From the NCBI GenBank assembly GCA_021813585.1, contig JAKAJV010000084.1, forward strand, positions 1 to 38,592: DNA of 38,592 nt. Direction: 5' to 3'. Made by a program: the position numbers and the translations under genes. The DNA comes from Bacteroidota bacterium. GTDB lineage: Bacteria; Bacteroidota; Ignavibacteria; Ignavibacteriales; Ignavibacteriaceae. Under the pieces are notes generated by a model. That model made no database searches. It had not been told where the DNA came from and worked only from the letters and a program-made list of their open reading frames with translations. Numbering within the stretch: position 1 is the stretch's first letter; the number at the start of each line of letters is the position of its first letter. Below, in pieces: positions 7,941 through 15,953 of this stretch.

Positions 7941-8981
7941 ATGAAAAAAATAATTTTTGTTCCGTTGGTAGTTTTAATTTTGGCATTGGCCGGCTGCGGA
8001 GGTAATATTGTTAGGGAGACATATCATCCGAACCCGACATTTCAAGCGCTTGATAATTACGGCAACTGGATAAACGTTCCGGGCATCGGGCTTGTATGGC
8101 AGCCGTATAACGAAGCGGACTGGCAGCCTTATTATGACGGCCGTTGGGTTTGGACCGACAGCGGATGGATGTGGGCAGGTAACGAGCCGTACGCTTGGAT
8201 AGTTTACCATTACGGCTATTGGGATTTTGAAGAGCCATACGGCTGGATTTGGATTCCGAATTACGACTGGGCGCCGGCGCGTGTTAGCTGGTATTACTCA
8301 AACGGCTATGTAGGCTGGTCTCCGCTTCCTCCGCCGGGAATAAGGCAGAGAGTAGTATATAACAATGTTTATATAAATAAGGTCTGGGTATTTGTTCCGG
8401 AGAATCATTTTGTAAGCAGGGACGTTAGCCACTACAGAACGCGCGATGCAAAGCCGGATATAGAGACAATAAGAAATAACGGCGGCGGGCGCTCGCCGGA
8501 TGTTAGAAATATTGAAAGAGCGGCAGGTACCAGAATAGAGCCGGTTAATCCGGTAAGAGAACAGGTAACCGCAGGCAGCAAGAAACTGATAAGAGTAAGG
8601 GTTTCCGATAAGCCTCGGCAGCAGGAAATAATAAGAAGCAATCCTCCTGCAAATAATATCCTTGTTCCGAATCCTCCTGCTGCAGGTGTAAGACCTGAGC
8701 AGCCGGTTAGCCCGGCACAGCCCGATTTAAAGAAAAATAAGCCTGTAAAGCCTGGGCGTGCGGAAAAGGTTTTAAGGCCTGAAAACGGAAGGAATGAAAA
8801 TTCCTTAAGAAATGAGGGAAGGAAGCCGGTAAACAATAAGAGACCGGAATTAAGAAGGAAAGCAGAAAATAAAAAAGTTAATCCGCGCACCGAAAAGAAA
8901 ATAAAGAAAGAAGAAAAGAAGGCGGTAAAAGAAAATGCTTCCGGGCGGAAGAAGGAAAGGAAAGATAAAATAATCAGGTAA
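7941..8981 (+). CDS. DUF6600-type Trp/Tyr-rich lipoprotein with basic tail
   Basis: A 346-residue lipoprotein. The start ATG at 7941 is preferred to ATG 7935 and to TTG 7905 because GAAGAAG sits about 8 bases upstream and the signal peptide then begins at once with KK and a hydrophobic core. The lipobox is LAGC. Residues about 25-150 are extremely rich in Trp and Tyr (NYGNWINVPGIGLVWQPY, DGRWVWTD, YGWIWIPNYDWAPARVSWYY), the pattern of the DUF6600 family of secreted proteins. From about 190 to the end the chain is low-complexity, rich in Pro, Lys, Arg, Asn and Glu, and strongly basic at the C-terminus (KKEEKKAVKENASGRKKERK). Such a tail may bind anionic surface polymer or be disordered; that is inference. 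Function is unknown. Confidence 0.85.
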   Translation: MKKIIFVPLVVLILALAGCGGNIVRETYHPNPTFQALDNYGNWINVPGIGLVWQPYNEADWQPYYDGRWVWTDSGWMWAGNEPYAWIVYHYGYWDFEEPYGWIWIPNYDWAPARVSWYYSNGYVGWSPLPPPGIRQRVVYNNVYINKVWVFVPENHFVSRDVSHYRTRDAKPDIETIRNNGGGRSPDVRNIERAAGTRIEPVNPVREQVTAGSKKLIRVRVSDKPRQQEIIRSNPPANNILVPNPPAAGVRPEQPVSPAQPDLKKNKPVKPGRAEKVLRPENGRNENSLRNEGRKPVNNKRPELRRKAENKKVNPRTEKKIKKEEKKAVKENASGRKKERKDKIIR

Positions 8982-9011
8982 AGAAAAATTTGATTTAAAA
9001 CTTTAGTATTT

Positions 9012-9299
9012 TTGCCGGCAAGGGAACTAATTAAAAATTATATCGGGATTCAATTCTATGCCGGAAAGTTATCCGATTCTCGAATACAGTTCGGAAAATC
9101 GGAAGGCTGCCTAACTGTGGAGATGGAGGCCGCAGTTCTTTTTGCGGTTGCTAAATTTAGAGGCGTTGAGCTTGCACAAATACTATACGCCGGCGATAAT
9201 CTCGATTCGGATAAATGGGAACCCCGCGGCTGGAATAAAAATAATTTGATAAGGGAAAAGCTTATTTGGCTTTCTGCCGAAGCTTGTTTGCTTTTGTAA
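9012..9299 (+). pseudogene. Nucleoside phosphorylase remnant (C-terminal third)
   Basis: An open frame of 95 codons. Its middle, KSEGCLTVEMEAAVLFAV followed by AKFRGVELAQILYAGDNL, is the conserved C-terminal part of the nucleoside/uridine phosphorylase fold, where the VEMEA motif contacts the ribose. WEPRGWNKNNLIREKLIWLS continues the family pattern to the natural end. Family members are about 250-260 residues, so about two thirds of the N-terminus is missing, including the phosphate-binding loop. The only possible start is TTG at 9012 without a Shine-Dalgarno. The preceding 30 bases directly follow the DUF6600 gene. It is almost certainly a truncated, non-functional remnant. Confidence 0.72.
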
Positions 9300-9347
9300 T
9301 TTTATATTTAGAATAGGAATTATCTTTAACATTATAGCCTATAAGAA

Positions 9348-10463
9348 ATGAACAAAAAAATTAATCTAATAATATGTGCGGTAATTTTTGCTTCTAATTA
9401 TATCCTTGCACAAAACTTCAAGCCCTGGGGAAAAGAAGATTCCCTGGAAGTCTGCAGCAATTACAGCCTGGACTTAGCTGTAAACAATTGCGGCATCAGC
9501 TTCGGAAATTCAAAGAACTTCAACGGACTAAGGTTCAATACTGTTGACTGCGGAATTGAAAACATCAACGGAATTAATTTTACTTTCTGGACTCCCAGAC
9601 AAAACAGCGGCTCAGTTATAAACGGACTTGCTATAGGATTAGCTCCTGAGGCAGCCACAATTAACGGACTTAGCTTCGGCCTGGCCTCGGTTATATCGGA
9701 ACAATCTGCAAACGGCATAACCATCGGCGGACTGGCAGTTGTATCTCAGGGTTCGTTAACCGGCATTCAATTCGGATCTCTTGCAGTTGTTTCGCAGAAA
9801 AAAGTCCGCGGCATAAACGTGGGCGGACTAGCTGTAGTCGTTCCGAATGGAGAAGCTACCGGAATAAATATTGCCGGTCTTGCTACGGTAGGCAACGGCG
9901 GCATTAAAGGAATTAATATCGGCGGGCTCGCTCTTGTCTCTCAAAACGGCATAAGCGGGGTAAATGTTTCCGGGCTTGCAACAGTGGCTGCCAAGGGCAC
10001 AATTAAAGGCCTTAATGCCGGGGGGCTTGCGCTTGTCGGCAACGAGGGTATTAGCGGAATAAATATCGGCGGGCTGGCAATCGTATCTAATAAATATATT
10101 AAGGGAATAAATATTGCCGGGCTTGCAGTAGTATCTGGCAACGAAGGCAGCATTTCCGGGATCAATATTTCTTTGGGCGCAATTCAAAGCGAAAACAGCG
10201 TGAAGGGACTGAGCATTACAGGCTATAAAATAAAAACAAATTTCCTGCAGGGGCTAAACGTTTCCGGTATTATGTCGATTGCCGATAATGCGAGAGGCAT
10301 TACGGTTTCCTGTTATAATGAATACGTAAATCAAAGCGGATTATGTATCGGTTTATTAAATTTAGCCGACGTATTGAAAGGAATTCAAATTGGGCTGATT
10401 AATGTTGTGAAGAATAATCCGGCGCCTTTTAGAGTTTTGCCGTTAATAAATTTTCATTTATAA
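9348..10463 (+). CDS. Exported LA_2272-type surface repeat protein
   Basis: A 371-residue protein with a signal peptide (about 1-21, ending ILA-QN) and about 17 tandem degenerate repeats between roughly residue 65 and 355. The repeat core is I-x-G-I-N-I-G-G-L-A-x-V, for example ISGINIGGLAIV, IKGINIAGLAVV and LKGIQIGLINVV. The spacing of about 20-25 residues and the regular Gly/Asn/Ile pattern suggest a beta-solenoid or stacked beta structure. The end, NNPAPFRVLPLINFHL, with terminal aromatic-x-Leu, fits proteins labelled LA_2272 family surface repeat-containing protein, and could be an outer-membrane insertion signal. It has no known enzymatic role. The start ATG at 9348 begins a clean signal peptide. 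It lies just ahead of a small hypothetical gene (16-base gap). Confidence 0.82.
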   Translation: MNKKINLIICAVIFASNYILAQNFKPWGKEDSLEVCSNYSLDLAVNNCGISFGNSKNFNGLRFNTVDCGIENINGINFTFWTPRQNSGSVINGLAIGLAPEAATINGLSFGLASVISEQSANGITIGGLAVVSQGSLTGIQFGSLAVVSQKKVRGINVGGLAVVVPNGEATGINIAGLATVGNGGIKGINIGGLALVSQNGISGVNVSGLATVAAKGTIKGLNAGGLALVGNEGISGINIGGLAIVSNKYIKGINIAGLAVVSGNEGSISGINISLGAIQSENSVKGLSITGYKIKTNFLQGLNVSGIMSIADNARGITVSCYNEYVNQSGLCIGLLNLADVLKGIQIGLINVVKNNPAPFRVLPLINFHL

Positions 10464-10478
10464 AATGGATATTCTGTT

Positions 10479-10784
10479 ATGAGCTTTGAAGAGATTAAGC
10501 TGAAATTAAAAGATAAAAATATTCTGCTTCTGCCGCGAGATGAGCTTGACGGTATTTTATCCGCGTCTCAGGTGCTGGTAGATAAGGACACCTTGATGAG
10601 CGACCGCATTCGAATACTAAAATCCGGCGATTCTGTTTTCGTTCAGGAGATTACCGCGAGGGATGAGCTATCGATAAGAATGATGGACTCATTTGAAGAG
10701 GCAAATCTTCTTGTTGAAAAAAGGATGGAAACATATGAGAGAATGTGGGACGGCTGCGGCTGCAAGGTAAACTATTATGAGTAA
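10479..10784 (+). CDS. Hypothetical small cytoplasmic protein
   Basis: A 101-residue acidic protein I do not recognise. It has no signal peptide or membrane helix. It begins MSFEEIKLKLKDKNILLLPRD and ends with a Cys-containing MWDGCGCKVNYYE. A helical segment (SFEEANLLVEKRMETYERMW, about 71-90) precedes the two Cys residues at the end, which might bind metal or form a disulfide. Codon use resembles its neighbours. It lies 15 bases after the surface repeat protein and 19 before the acetyltransferase, so the three may be co-transcribed. Being a real gene is likely; function is unknown. Confidence 0.65.
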   Translation: MSFEEIKLKLKDKNILLLPRDELDGILSASQVLVDKDTLMSDRIRILKSGDSVFVQEITARDELSIRMMDSFEEANLLVEKRMETYERMWDGCGCKVNYYE

Positions 10785-10803
10785 CTAAAATTTAATTATA
10801 ACA

Positions 10804-11391
10804 ATGCAGGAATTCATCCTTAACATTTCGCATCAGATGGAAACAGCTCGGACATTAATTAAGCAGTACTCCGAAGGCGACGGCGCTGCATTCTTCGAGC
10901 TGGTACACGAAAATAAGAAACGGCTTGAAGACAGCTTTCCGTTAACTCTTGTAAACGCATCCAACGAAATTACAGCCGAAGGTTATATTCAGACAAAAAT
11001 AGCGGAATGGTATGAGCAGAAATCTTTTTCGTTCGGCATCTGGTACAAAAACGACAATAAATATATTGGCCATGTAAGCATAAAAAATATTGATTGGGTT
11101 ATTCCCAAAGCCGAACTCTCTTACTTAATAACCAAGGACTACGAAGGGAAGGGAATAATGAAGGAAGTACTTTCTGCCGTTATTAAATTCTGCTTTGAAG
11201 AACTTACGATTAAACGTCTTTACATAAGAGTTATGACCAACAACGAAAGGAGCTTTAAGCTTGCGGAGAGATGCGGTTTCGGTAAAGAAGGCATGCTGAG
11301 AAGCGACCACCGGACTTACGACGGCGACGTGGTGGATTTGTTTATTTACGGACTCACATCCGATGATTATAAAAATTATTATAAAAAATAA
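10804..11391 (+). CDS. GNAT acetyltransferase, RimJ/RimL-like
   Basis: A 195-residue GCN5-related N-acetyltransferase of the RimJ/RimL type (NCBI Acetyltransf_3 group), which transfers acetyl from acetyl-CoA to an N-terminal or small-molecule amine. The N-terminal helix region LIKQYSEGDGAAFFELV (about 18-34) is typical. AELSYLITKDYEGKGIMKEV (about 102-121) holds the acetyl-CoA-binding Y-x-G-K-G-x-M variant of R/Q-x-x-G-x-G/A. NNERSFKLAERCGFGKEGML is the closing motif of this subgroup. Length fits. The substrate cannot be deduced. It ends in a run of Tyr/Lys and is followed by a 307-base gap. Confidence 0.9.
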   Translation: MQEFILNISHQMETARTLIKQYSEGDGAAFFELVHENKKRLEDSFPLTLVNASNEITAEGYIQTKIAEWYEQKSFSFGIWYKNDNKYIGHVSIKNIDWVIPKAELSYLITKDYEGKGIMKEVLSAVIKFCFEELTIKRLYIRVMTNNERSFKLAERCGFGKEGMLRSDHRTYDGDVVDLFIYGLTSDDYKNYYKK

Positions 11392-11698
11392 AAAAGCCCC
11401 GTAACCGGGCGATTACTGGGCCTTAGCTCCTTAACTTCAAAAGGCAGGGGAGAACCTTTTGAAAGAGCCGATGAAAATATAAATCTAAAATATTAATTTT
11501 GCCAGTGAGAAAAATTTACTGTGTTATTTATCACCGTAACTGATGATCTAAAAATTTTCGCTTTAAAATTTTTCAGCGGTAAATAAAAGATCCATTCTGT
11601 CGAAAATCATAACGATCTATTAGCATATTTTAGGAAAAAATTCTAAGTTCACACTTGCTCTTAAAACACTTTTTAACGGAACCAACTTAAAAACAAAG
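11392..11698. other. Gap between GNAT and DUF4286 genes with inverted repeats
   Basis: No gene is seen. TTCAAAAGG (11436-11444) pairs perfectly with CCTTTTGAA (11455-11463) around a 10-base loop, but no T-run follows. Further on, AAAAATTTT and AAAATTTTT form an A/T hairpin near 11550-11573, flanked by TTATTTA-TCA-CCG and CGGTAAATAA, so the block of about 65 bases (about 11523-11587) is roughly palindromic overall. AAAAAGCCCCGTAACCGGGC at 11390-11409 looks like a broken terminator hairpin. Confidence 0.5.
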
Positions 11699-12004
11699 AT
11701 GATAGTTTACAGCATTACTACAATAGTGAAAAAGGAAGTCGAAGAAGAATGGTTTGGCTGGATGAAAAGCACCCATATCCCGGAAATTTTGCACACCGGT
11801 TACTTTAATAATCATAGAATGTACAAGGTAAGAATTCCCACCAGCCTGGAAGGCGAATCTACATATATAATTCAATACGAATGTTCTACTCTGGAAGAAT
11901 ATTTAACTTATGCAGAAAAGGAAGCACCCCGGCTTCAAGCCGAATACGCAGTTAAATTTGCCGGCAGAGTAACTACTGCAAGAACAGTACTGGAAACTAT
12001 TTAA
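11699..12004 (+). CDS. DUF4286 family protein
   Basis: A 101-residue cytoplasmic protein. The opening MIVYSITTIVKKEVEEEWFGWM, the central HIPEILHTGYFNNHRMYKV, and YIIQYECSTLEEYLTYAEKEAPRL match the DUF4286 family of Bacteroidota, a small ferredoxin-like alpha/beta fold of unknown function. Length is as expected (about 100). ATG at 11699 has no good Shine-Dalgarno, as is common in this phylum. It stands alone: 307 bases of spacer before it and decayed sequence after it. Confidence 0.87.
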   Translation: MIVYSITTIVKKEVEEEWFGWMKSTHIPEILHTGYFNNHRMYKVRIPTSLEGESTYIIQYECSTLEEYLTYAEKEAPRLQAEYAVKFAGRVTTARTVLETI

Positions 12005-12165
12005 TTTTTATTTGCAGCATTAAACCCCATGCTATAATATTTTTCGTTGAATTAGTCGGCACGGTCCATGGCCTAGTATTATGTTTTCATTTACTGCCGT
12101 AGATAATTAACCAATGAAGTAAAATATCAATTGATTTTTATGATATAAAAGCATTATTATGTTTA

Positions 12166-12372
12166 GTGTATTATAAATTAATTAGCTTTCCCGTAAATGT
12201 AATTGAAGAACGAAGCGGGATGCAGATAATGAGACTATTAAGCCCCCGATGGAACGGGGCTGTGCCGGCCTCGTTTATTTTCGATAAATACGGCAGAAGA
12301 GAAATTTTTATTCTCGGCAGGCAGTCGTTTATTAATTTAAGCAAAGGAATCGACAGCGTTCGAGTACTTTAA
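12166..12372 (+). pseudogene. Thioredoxin/TlpA-like remnant (C-terminal part)
   Basis: An open frame of 68 codons opens only with GTG at 12166 and has no Shine-Dalgarno. PRWNGAVPASFIFDKYGRRE resembles the segment around the cis-proline (W-x-x-x-x-P-x-x-F-V-x-D-x-x-G) of TlpA/AhpC-like thioredoxin-fold proteins, and ILGRQSFINLSKGID matches the final strand and helix. The CxxC half is missing and is not found upstream in 12005-12165. A truncated remnant is the best reading; a short independent gene is less likely. Confidence 0.5.
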
Positions 12373-12383
12373 ATAAATATTTT

Positions 12384-12824
12384 ATGAAAGCTTTACTTAG
12401 GCTGAAATATCTATTTATACCGGCGTGCTTGGTCTTAATAAACCTGCCCGCGTGCAGGGAGGATATTTACGATCCGAACGCAAATGGAAGCAACATAAAC
12501 GAGCCGATGGTTTTAAGCTACTCAAATTCATTCTCTTTTTTGTTGAACGCAAACGATATTACTTACTACGTTGTTAATTATACCCAGCTAAGTGAAACCA
12601 CAACCCAGGTAATTATTTCGGTGCAGAATTATCAGTCAGGCTATGTAGAGATTTTTGTTACCGATGAACAGCTTAATCCTTTATACAGCGTTAAGATCGA
12701 TTCCAATGCCGCAAATGTTTCTGCTAACATTAAGAATAATATTCCCGAAAGAGTAGCACTGCACTTTCATCAATTTACGGGGAATTTGAAAGTTCAACTG
12801 AACAGCATCTATTATTACTATTAG
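12384..12824 (+). CDS. Hypothetical small lipoprotein
   Basis: A 146-residue protein with a lipoprotein signal: basic start MKALLRLKYLF, hydrophobic core, lipobox LPAC (Cys about 24), then REDIYDPNANGS. The mature part is rich in Asn, Ser, Thr, Val and Tyr with alternating hydrophobic residues (TTQVIISVQNYQSGYVEIFV, and SVKIDSNAANVSANI), suggesting a beta-sandwich. It ends in YYYY. No family is recognised. It starts 11 bases after the thioredoxin-like remnant. Confidence 0.72.
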   Translation: MKALLRLKYLFIPACLVLINLPACREDIYDPNANGSNINEPMVLSYSNSFSFLLNANDITYYVVNYTQLSETTTQVIISVQNYQSGYVEIFVTDEQLNPLYSVKIDSNAANVSANIKNNIPERVALHFHQFTGNLKVQLNSIYYYY

Positions 12825-12970
12825 AAAGGTGATCCATCCAATTCATTTCAAGTGTAACTGCCGTATATAAAAATAATAGGCTAAAGATTATTCTACTTTA
12901 ATTTTATATTTTATAAATTGTGCGGTAATTTTTTTTAGAGTTGATAAAACACCGAGGGAAACATTATTCT

Positions 12971-14824
12971 ATGACGAACCGTTTCAACAACGCAATAAAA
13001 TTCTTTTCTAACAATGAGGAAGCAGCTCTTCCTACCAGAGATAAAATAGATGAAAAATATAAATGGGACTTAACGCATATTTATGAAAACGACGACCTGT
13101 GGGAAGCCGATTTCAAATGGATTGAAAGCAGCCTGCCGGAATATAAAAAATTTGAAGGCAGGCTAGCCGATGGGCCCGCGCCGTTGCTGGAATGCCTAAA
13201 GTTTGATGATTCCATCGGGATAAAGTTTGAAAGGCTGAACCTATATGCTTCGTTATGCAAAGACAGCAATATGAAAGATACCATCTATCAGGCTATGGAT
13301 GACAGGGTGAAAGGGCTGTACACCAAGATTATTTCCACAAGCTCTTTTATCCGTCCGGAGCTTTTAAATATACCCGGCGATAAGCTTGAGCAAATGGTAA
13401 ATTCAGACGGCGAATTAAAAATTTATAAACACTATTTGGATAATCTTCTCCGTACCAAGGCTCATACATTGAATAAAGAGCAGGAGGAGATACTTGCATT
13501 GTCCGGCGAGGTTAACCAGGTTCCGTATGAGGCTTTTTCGATTTTTACAAACGCAGATTTAAAATTCCCCAAAATAAAAGATGACGGGGGGAGGGATTTT
13601 GAAATGTCACACGCCCGATATTACGCCGCTATGTATTCGCACGACCGCAGCTTCCGCAGAAGAGCGTTTAAAAGTTATTATAAACAGTACAAAGATTTTG
13701 CAAATACGTTTTCGGTTTTGTTTAACGGGAACCTAAAGGCTAATATTTTTATATCAAACGCAAGGAAATATTTAAGTGTGCGGGAATCTTCGCTGGATAA
13801 AAATAATATTCCCATATCAGTCTACGATAACTTAATAGATACCGCAAACAAGAACCTGGAACCGCTGCACAGGTGGGCTTCGCTTAAGAAAAAATTACTC
13901 GGTATAAGGGAGCTCCATCCTTACGATACTTATGTTACGCTGTTCCGGGAAAACGTTGAAAAAAAATATTCGTTTGAGGAAGGGAAAGAAATTGTAGATA
14001 ACTCGCTAAAAATAATGGGAGAGGATTATCTCGAATCGCTCAATACTGCGTTCAGTAACAGGTGGATTGACGTAATTGAGACCCAGGGTAAAAGAAGCGG
14101 CGCTTATTCTTCAGGCACAACATTCGGCGTCCATCCTTATGTGCTTTTAAATTGGACCGGTTTCCTTAACGATGTTTTCACACTCGCTCACGAGATGGGG
14201 CATAATATGCACTCATACTATACCGGATTGTCGCAGCCTTATCCTTATGCTAATTATTCTATTTTTGTTGCGGAAGTTGCCTCTACATTTAATGAATCGC
14301 TCCTGCTTGATTACCTAATAAAAAATTCCGTTTCGAAAGAAGAGAAGCTGTATCTGATTGAAAAATATCTGGGCAATATTACTTCTACGTTTTACAGGCA
14401 GACGATGTTTGCGGAGTTTGAATCGTCAGTTTATAACAGAGCCGAAAACGGCCAGCCGCTTACGCCGGATATACTATGCAGCTTATATAAAGAACTCTAT
14501 CAAAAATATTGGGGACATGAGATGACAATTGATGAAGAGGAAGAATATACTTGGGCAAGGGTACCGCATTTTTATTACAACTTTTATGTCTACCAGTATT
14601 CAACGGGTTTTGCCGCATCGGAAGTACTTGCAAGAAAAGTTCTGGAAGAAGGCAATCCGGCAGTCAAACATTATATCAATTTTCTTAAAGCAGGCAGCTC
14701 CGATTATCCGATTAATATCTTGAAGAGCGCCGGGGTCGACATGAATTCCCCCGAGCCGGTTATTGCTATTACTAGAAAGATGAGTGAGCTGCTGGATGAA
14801 ATGGATAAGCTGCTGGCTAAGTAG
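12971..14824 (+). CDS. pepF: Oligoendopeptidase F (M3 zinc peptidase)
   Basis: A 617-residue cytoplasmic M3B metallopeptidase that cleaves short peptides (typically 7-17 residues) and helps peptide turnover. HEMGH is at 407-411 and the third zinc ligand in FVAEVAST is at Glu435, with the usual LAHEMGHNMHSYYTG context. KWDLTHIY near the N-terminus and PHFYYNFYVYQYSTGF near the C-terminus are PepF hallmarks. I chose ATG at 12971 with GAGGGA upstream; an in-frame TTG at 12941 would add 10 residues without clear support. Length fits the family (about 600). There is no signal peptide. The next gene starts 50 bases on, possibly in the same transcript. Confidence 0.95.
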   Translation: MTNRFNNAIKFFSNNEEAALPTRDKIDEKYKWDLTHIYENDDLWEADFKWIESSLPEYKKFEGRLADGPAPLLECLKFDDSIGIKFERLNLYASLCKDSNMKDTIYQAMDDRVKGLYTKIISTSSFIRPELLNIPGDKLEQMVNSDGELKIYKHYLDNLLRTKAHTLNKEQEEILALSGEVNQVPYEAFSIFTNADLKFPKIKDDGGRDFEMSHARYYAAMYSHDRSFRRRAFKSYYKQYKDFANTFSVLFNGNLKANIFISNARKYLSVRESSLDKNNIPISVYDNLIDTANKNLEPLHRWASLKKKLLGIRELHPYDTYVTLFRENVEKKYSFEEGKEIVDNSLKIMGEDYLESLNTAFSNRWIDVIETQGKRSGAYSSGTTFGVHPYVLLNWTGFLNDVFTLAHEMGHNMHSYYTGLSQPYPYANYSIFVAEVASTFNESLLLDYLIKNSVSKEEKLYLIEKYLGNITSTFYRQTMFAEFESSVYNRAENGQPLTPDILCSLYKELYQKYWGHEMTIDEEEEYTWARVPHFYYNFYVYQYSTGFAASEVLARKVLEEGNPAVKHYINFLKAGSSDYPINILKSAGVDMNSPEPVIAITRKMSELLDEMDKLLAK

Positions 14825-14874
14825 ATATTAAATGAAAATTTTTTCAACGCAAATTTAAAATCGGTGGAATAACT

Positions 14875-15891
14875 ATGAAAATTTATTCTAAAAAGGAATT
14901 AAACGAATACCATCAATCCCTAACATACGACGACATCAGCTTAATACCGATAGAAGTTTCCAGGGTAAAGTCCCGCACAGAAGCTTTAACCTTTTGCAGT
15001 TTTTTAGGAATCGATCTTACGCTCCCGGTAATCTCCAGTCCGATGGATACGGTAACCGGGCTGGAAATGGCGAGGGAACTATCCCGCCTAGGTTGTCTTG
15101 GAATTTTAAATAGATTCGATTCATCGCTTGAAGATATATTAAGGCGTGACGAATTTAACGGTGAGATTAAGGCCGTTTCGATTGCTCTGAACACTCCCCA
15201 AAACGTAATTGAAAAATTAATTGAGTTCCCAAAAATTATTTGTATCGATACCGCTAATGCGAATAACAATGAGGTGCTTAAAAAGACCGAAGAGCTTAAG
15301 AAGAAATACAACATAAAAATTATAGTCGGGAATATTGCTCACGGTTCTAGCCTTAGGCTCTTAAATAATGCAGGCGCAGATGCTGTAAGAGTTGGCATCG
15401 GCAGCGGCAGCGTGTGTACCACTTCAATCCAGACGGGCATTGGGATCGGTCAGGTTTCATCGTTGCTGAATGTTTTGTCTTTTAGAGAAGAGCAAAAACT
15501 CGATATTCAAATTATTGCCGACGGCGGAATAAAAAGCTCGGGCGATGTAGCCAAGGCAATTGCTCTGGGCGCAGATGCGGTTATGCTTGGAAGAATGCTA
15601 TCAGGTACAAAAGAAACTCCCGGCGAGGTAATTAAGTATAACGGCCAGCTTTGGAAAAAATATCGCGGCTCAGCTTCCTTCGGTGTAAAAATGAAAAATG
15701 AATTTATCGAAGGCGAAGAAACTATGGTGCCATATAAAGGCGTTGTAAAAAATGTTATCGACGGAATTTCGGACGGGTTGAGAAGCTCAATGAGTTATAT
15801 GAATTGCTTTACTCTGGAGGAATTAAGGAAAACGGAATCGTTTACAATTCTATCTAACAGCTCTTACCTGGAAAGGCTTCCGAAAATTTAA
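14875..15891 (+). CDS. IMP dehydrogenase / GMP reductase family enzyme without CBS domains
   Basis: A 338-residue TIM-barrel enzyme of purine interconversion. [10 protein letters not shown] (16-25) is the family opening, and [12 protein letters not shown] (51-62) follows. The catalytic loop is [11 protein letters not shown] with Cys181, which forms the thioimidate with the nucleotide. [14 protein letters not shown] (215-228) binds phosphate, and [21 protein letters not shown] (231-251) and the flap [12 protein letters not shown] (278-289) follow. The paired CBS domains usual in GuaB are absent, and the length of 338 is close to GuaC-type GMP reductase (about 345). The nucleotide loop reads GSGSVC rather than GPGSVC. 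Which reaction runs (IMP to XMP or GMP to IMP) is not settled by what I can see; GMP reductase is slightly preferred on length. Confidence 0.85.
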   Translation: MKIYSKKELNEYHQSLTYDDISLIPIEVSRVKSRTEALTFCSFLGIDLTLPVISSPMDTVTGLEMARELSRLGCLGILNRFDSSLEDILRRDEFNGEIKAVSIALNTPQNVIEKLIEFPKIICIDTANANNNEVLKKTEELKKKYNIKIIVGNIAHGSSLRLLNNAGADAVRVGIGSGSVCTTSIQTGIGIGQVSSLLNVLSFREEQKLDIQIIADGGIKSSGDVAKAIALGADAVMLGRMLSGTKETPGEVIKYNGQLWKKYRGSASFGVKMKNEFIEGEETMVPYKGVVKNVIDGISDGLRSSMSYMNCFTLEELRKTESFTILSNSSYLERLPKI

Positions 15892-15953
15892 AAGATTGTG
15901 GTTGCTGAATACCGGAGCAATGAAAATATTTTTAACTAGCTAGAAGAACCAAT

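Noticed and set aside
9828-10187. Minus-strand 119-codon ORF over the repeat protein
   Set aside because: The periodic repeats of the plus-strand gene create repeated open antisense frames; no start signal.
11392-11470. A tRNA or small RNA in the gap after the GNAT gene
   Set aside because: The G/C-rich string does not fold into a cloverleaf, and no known RNA motif is recognisable.
12941-12970. TTG at 12941 as the pepF start
   Set aside because: ATG 12971 follows GAGGGA and matches the usual start of the protein; the extension has no support.
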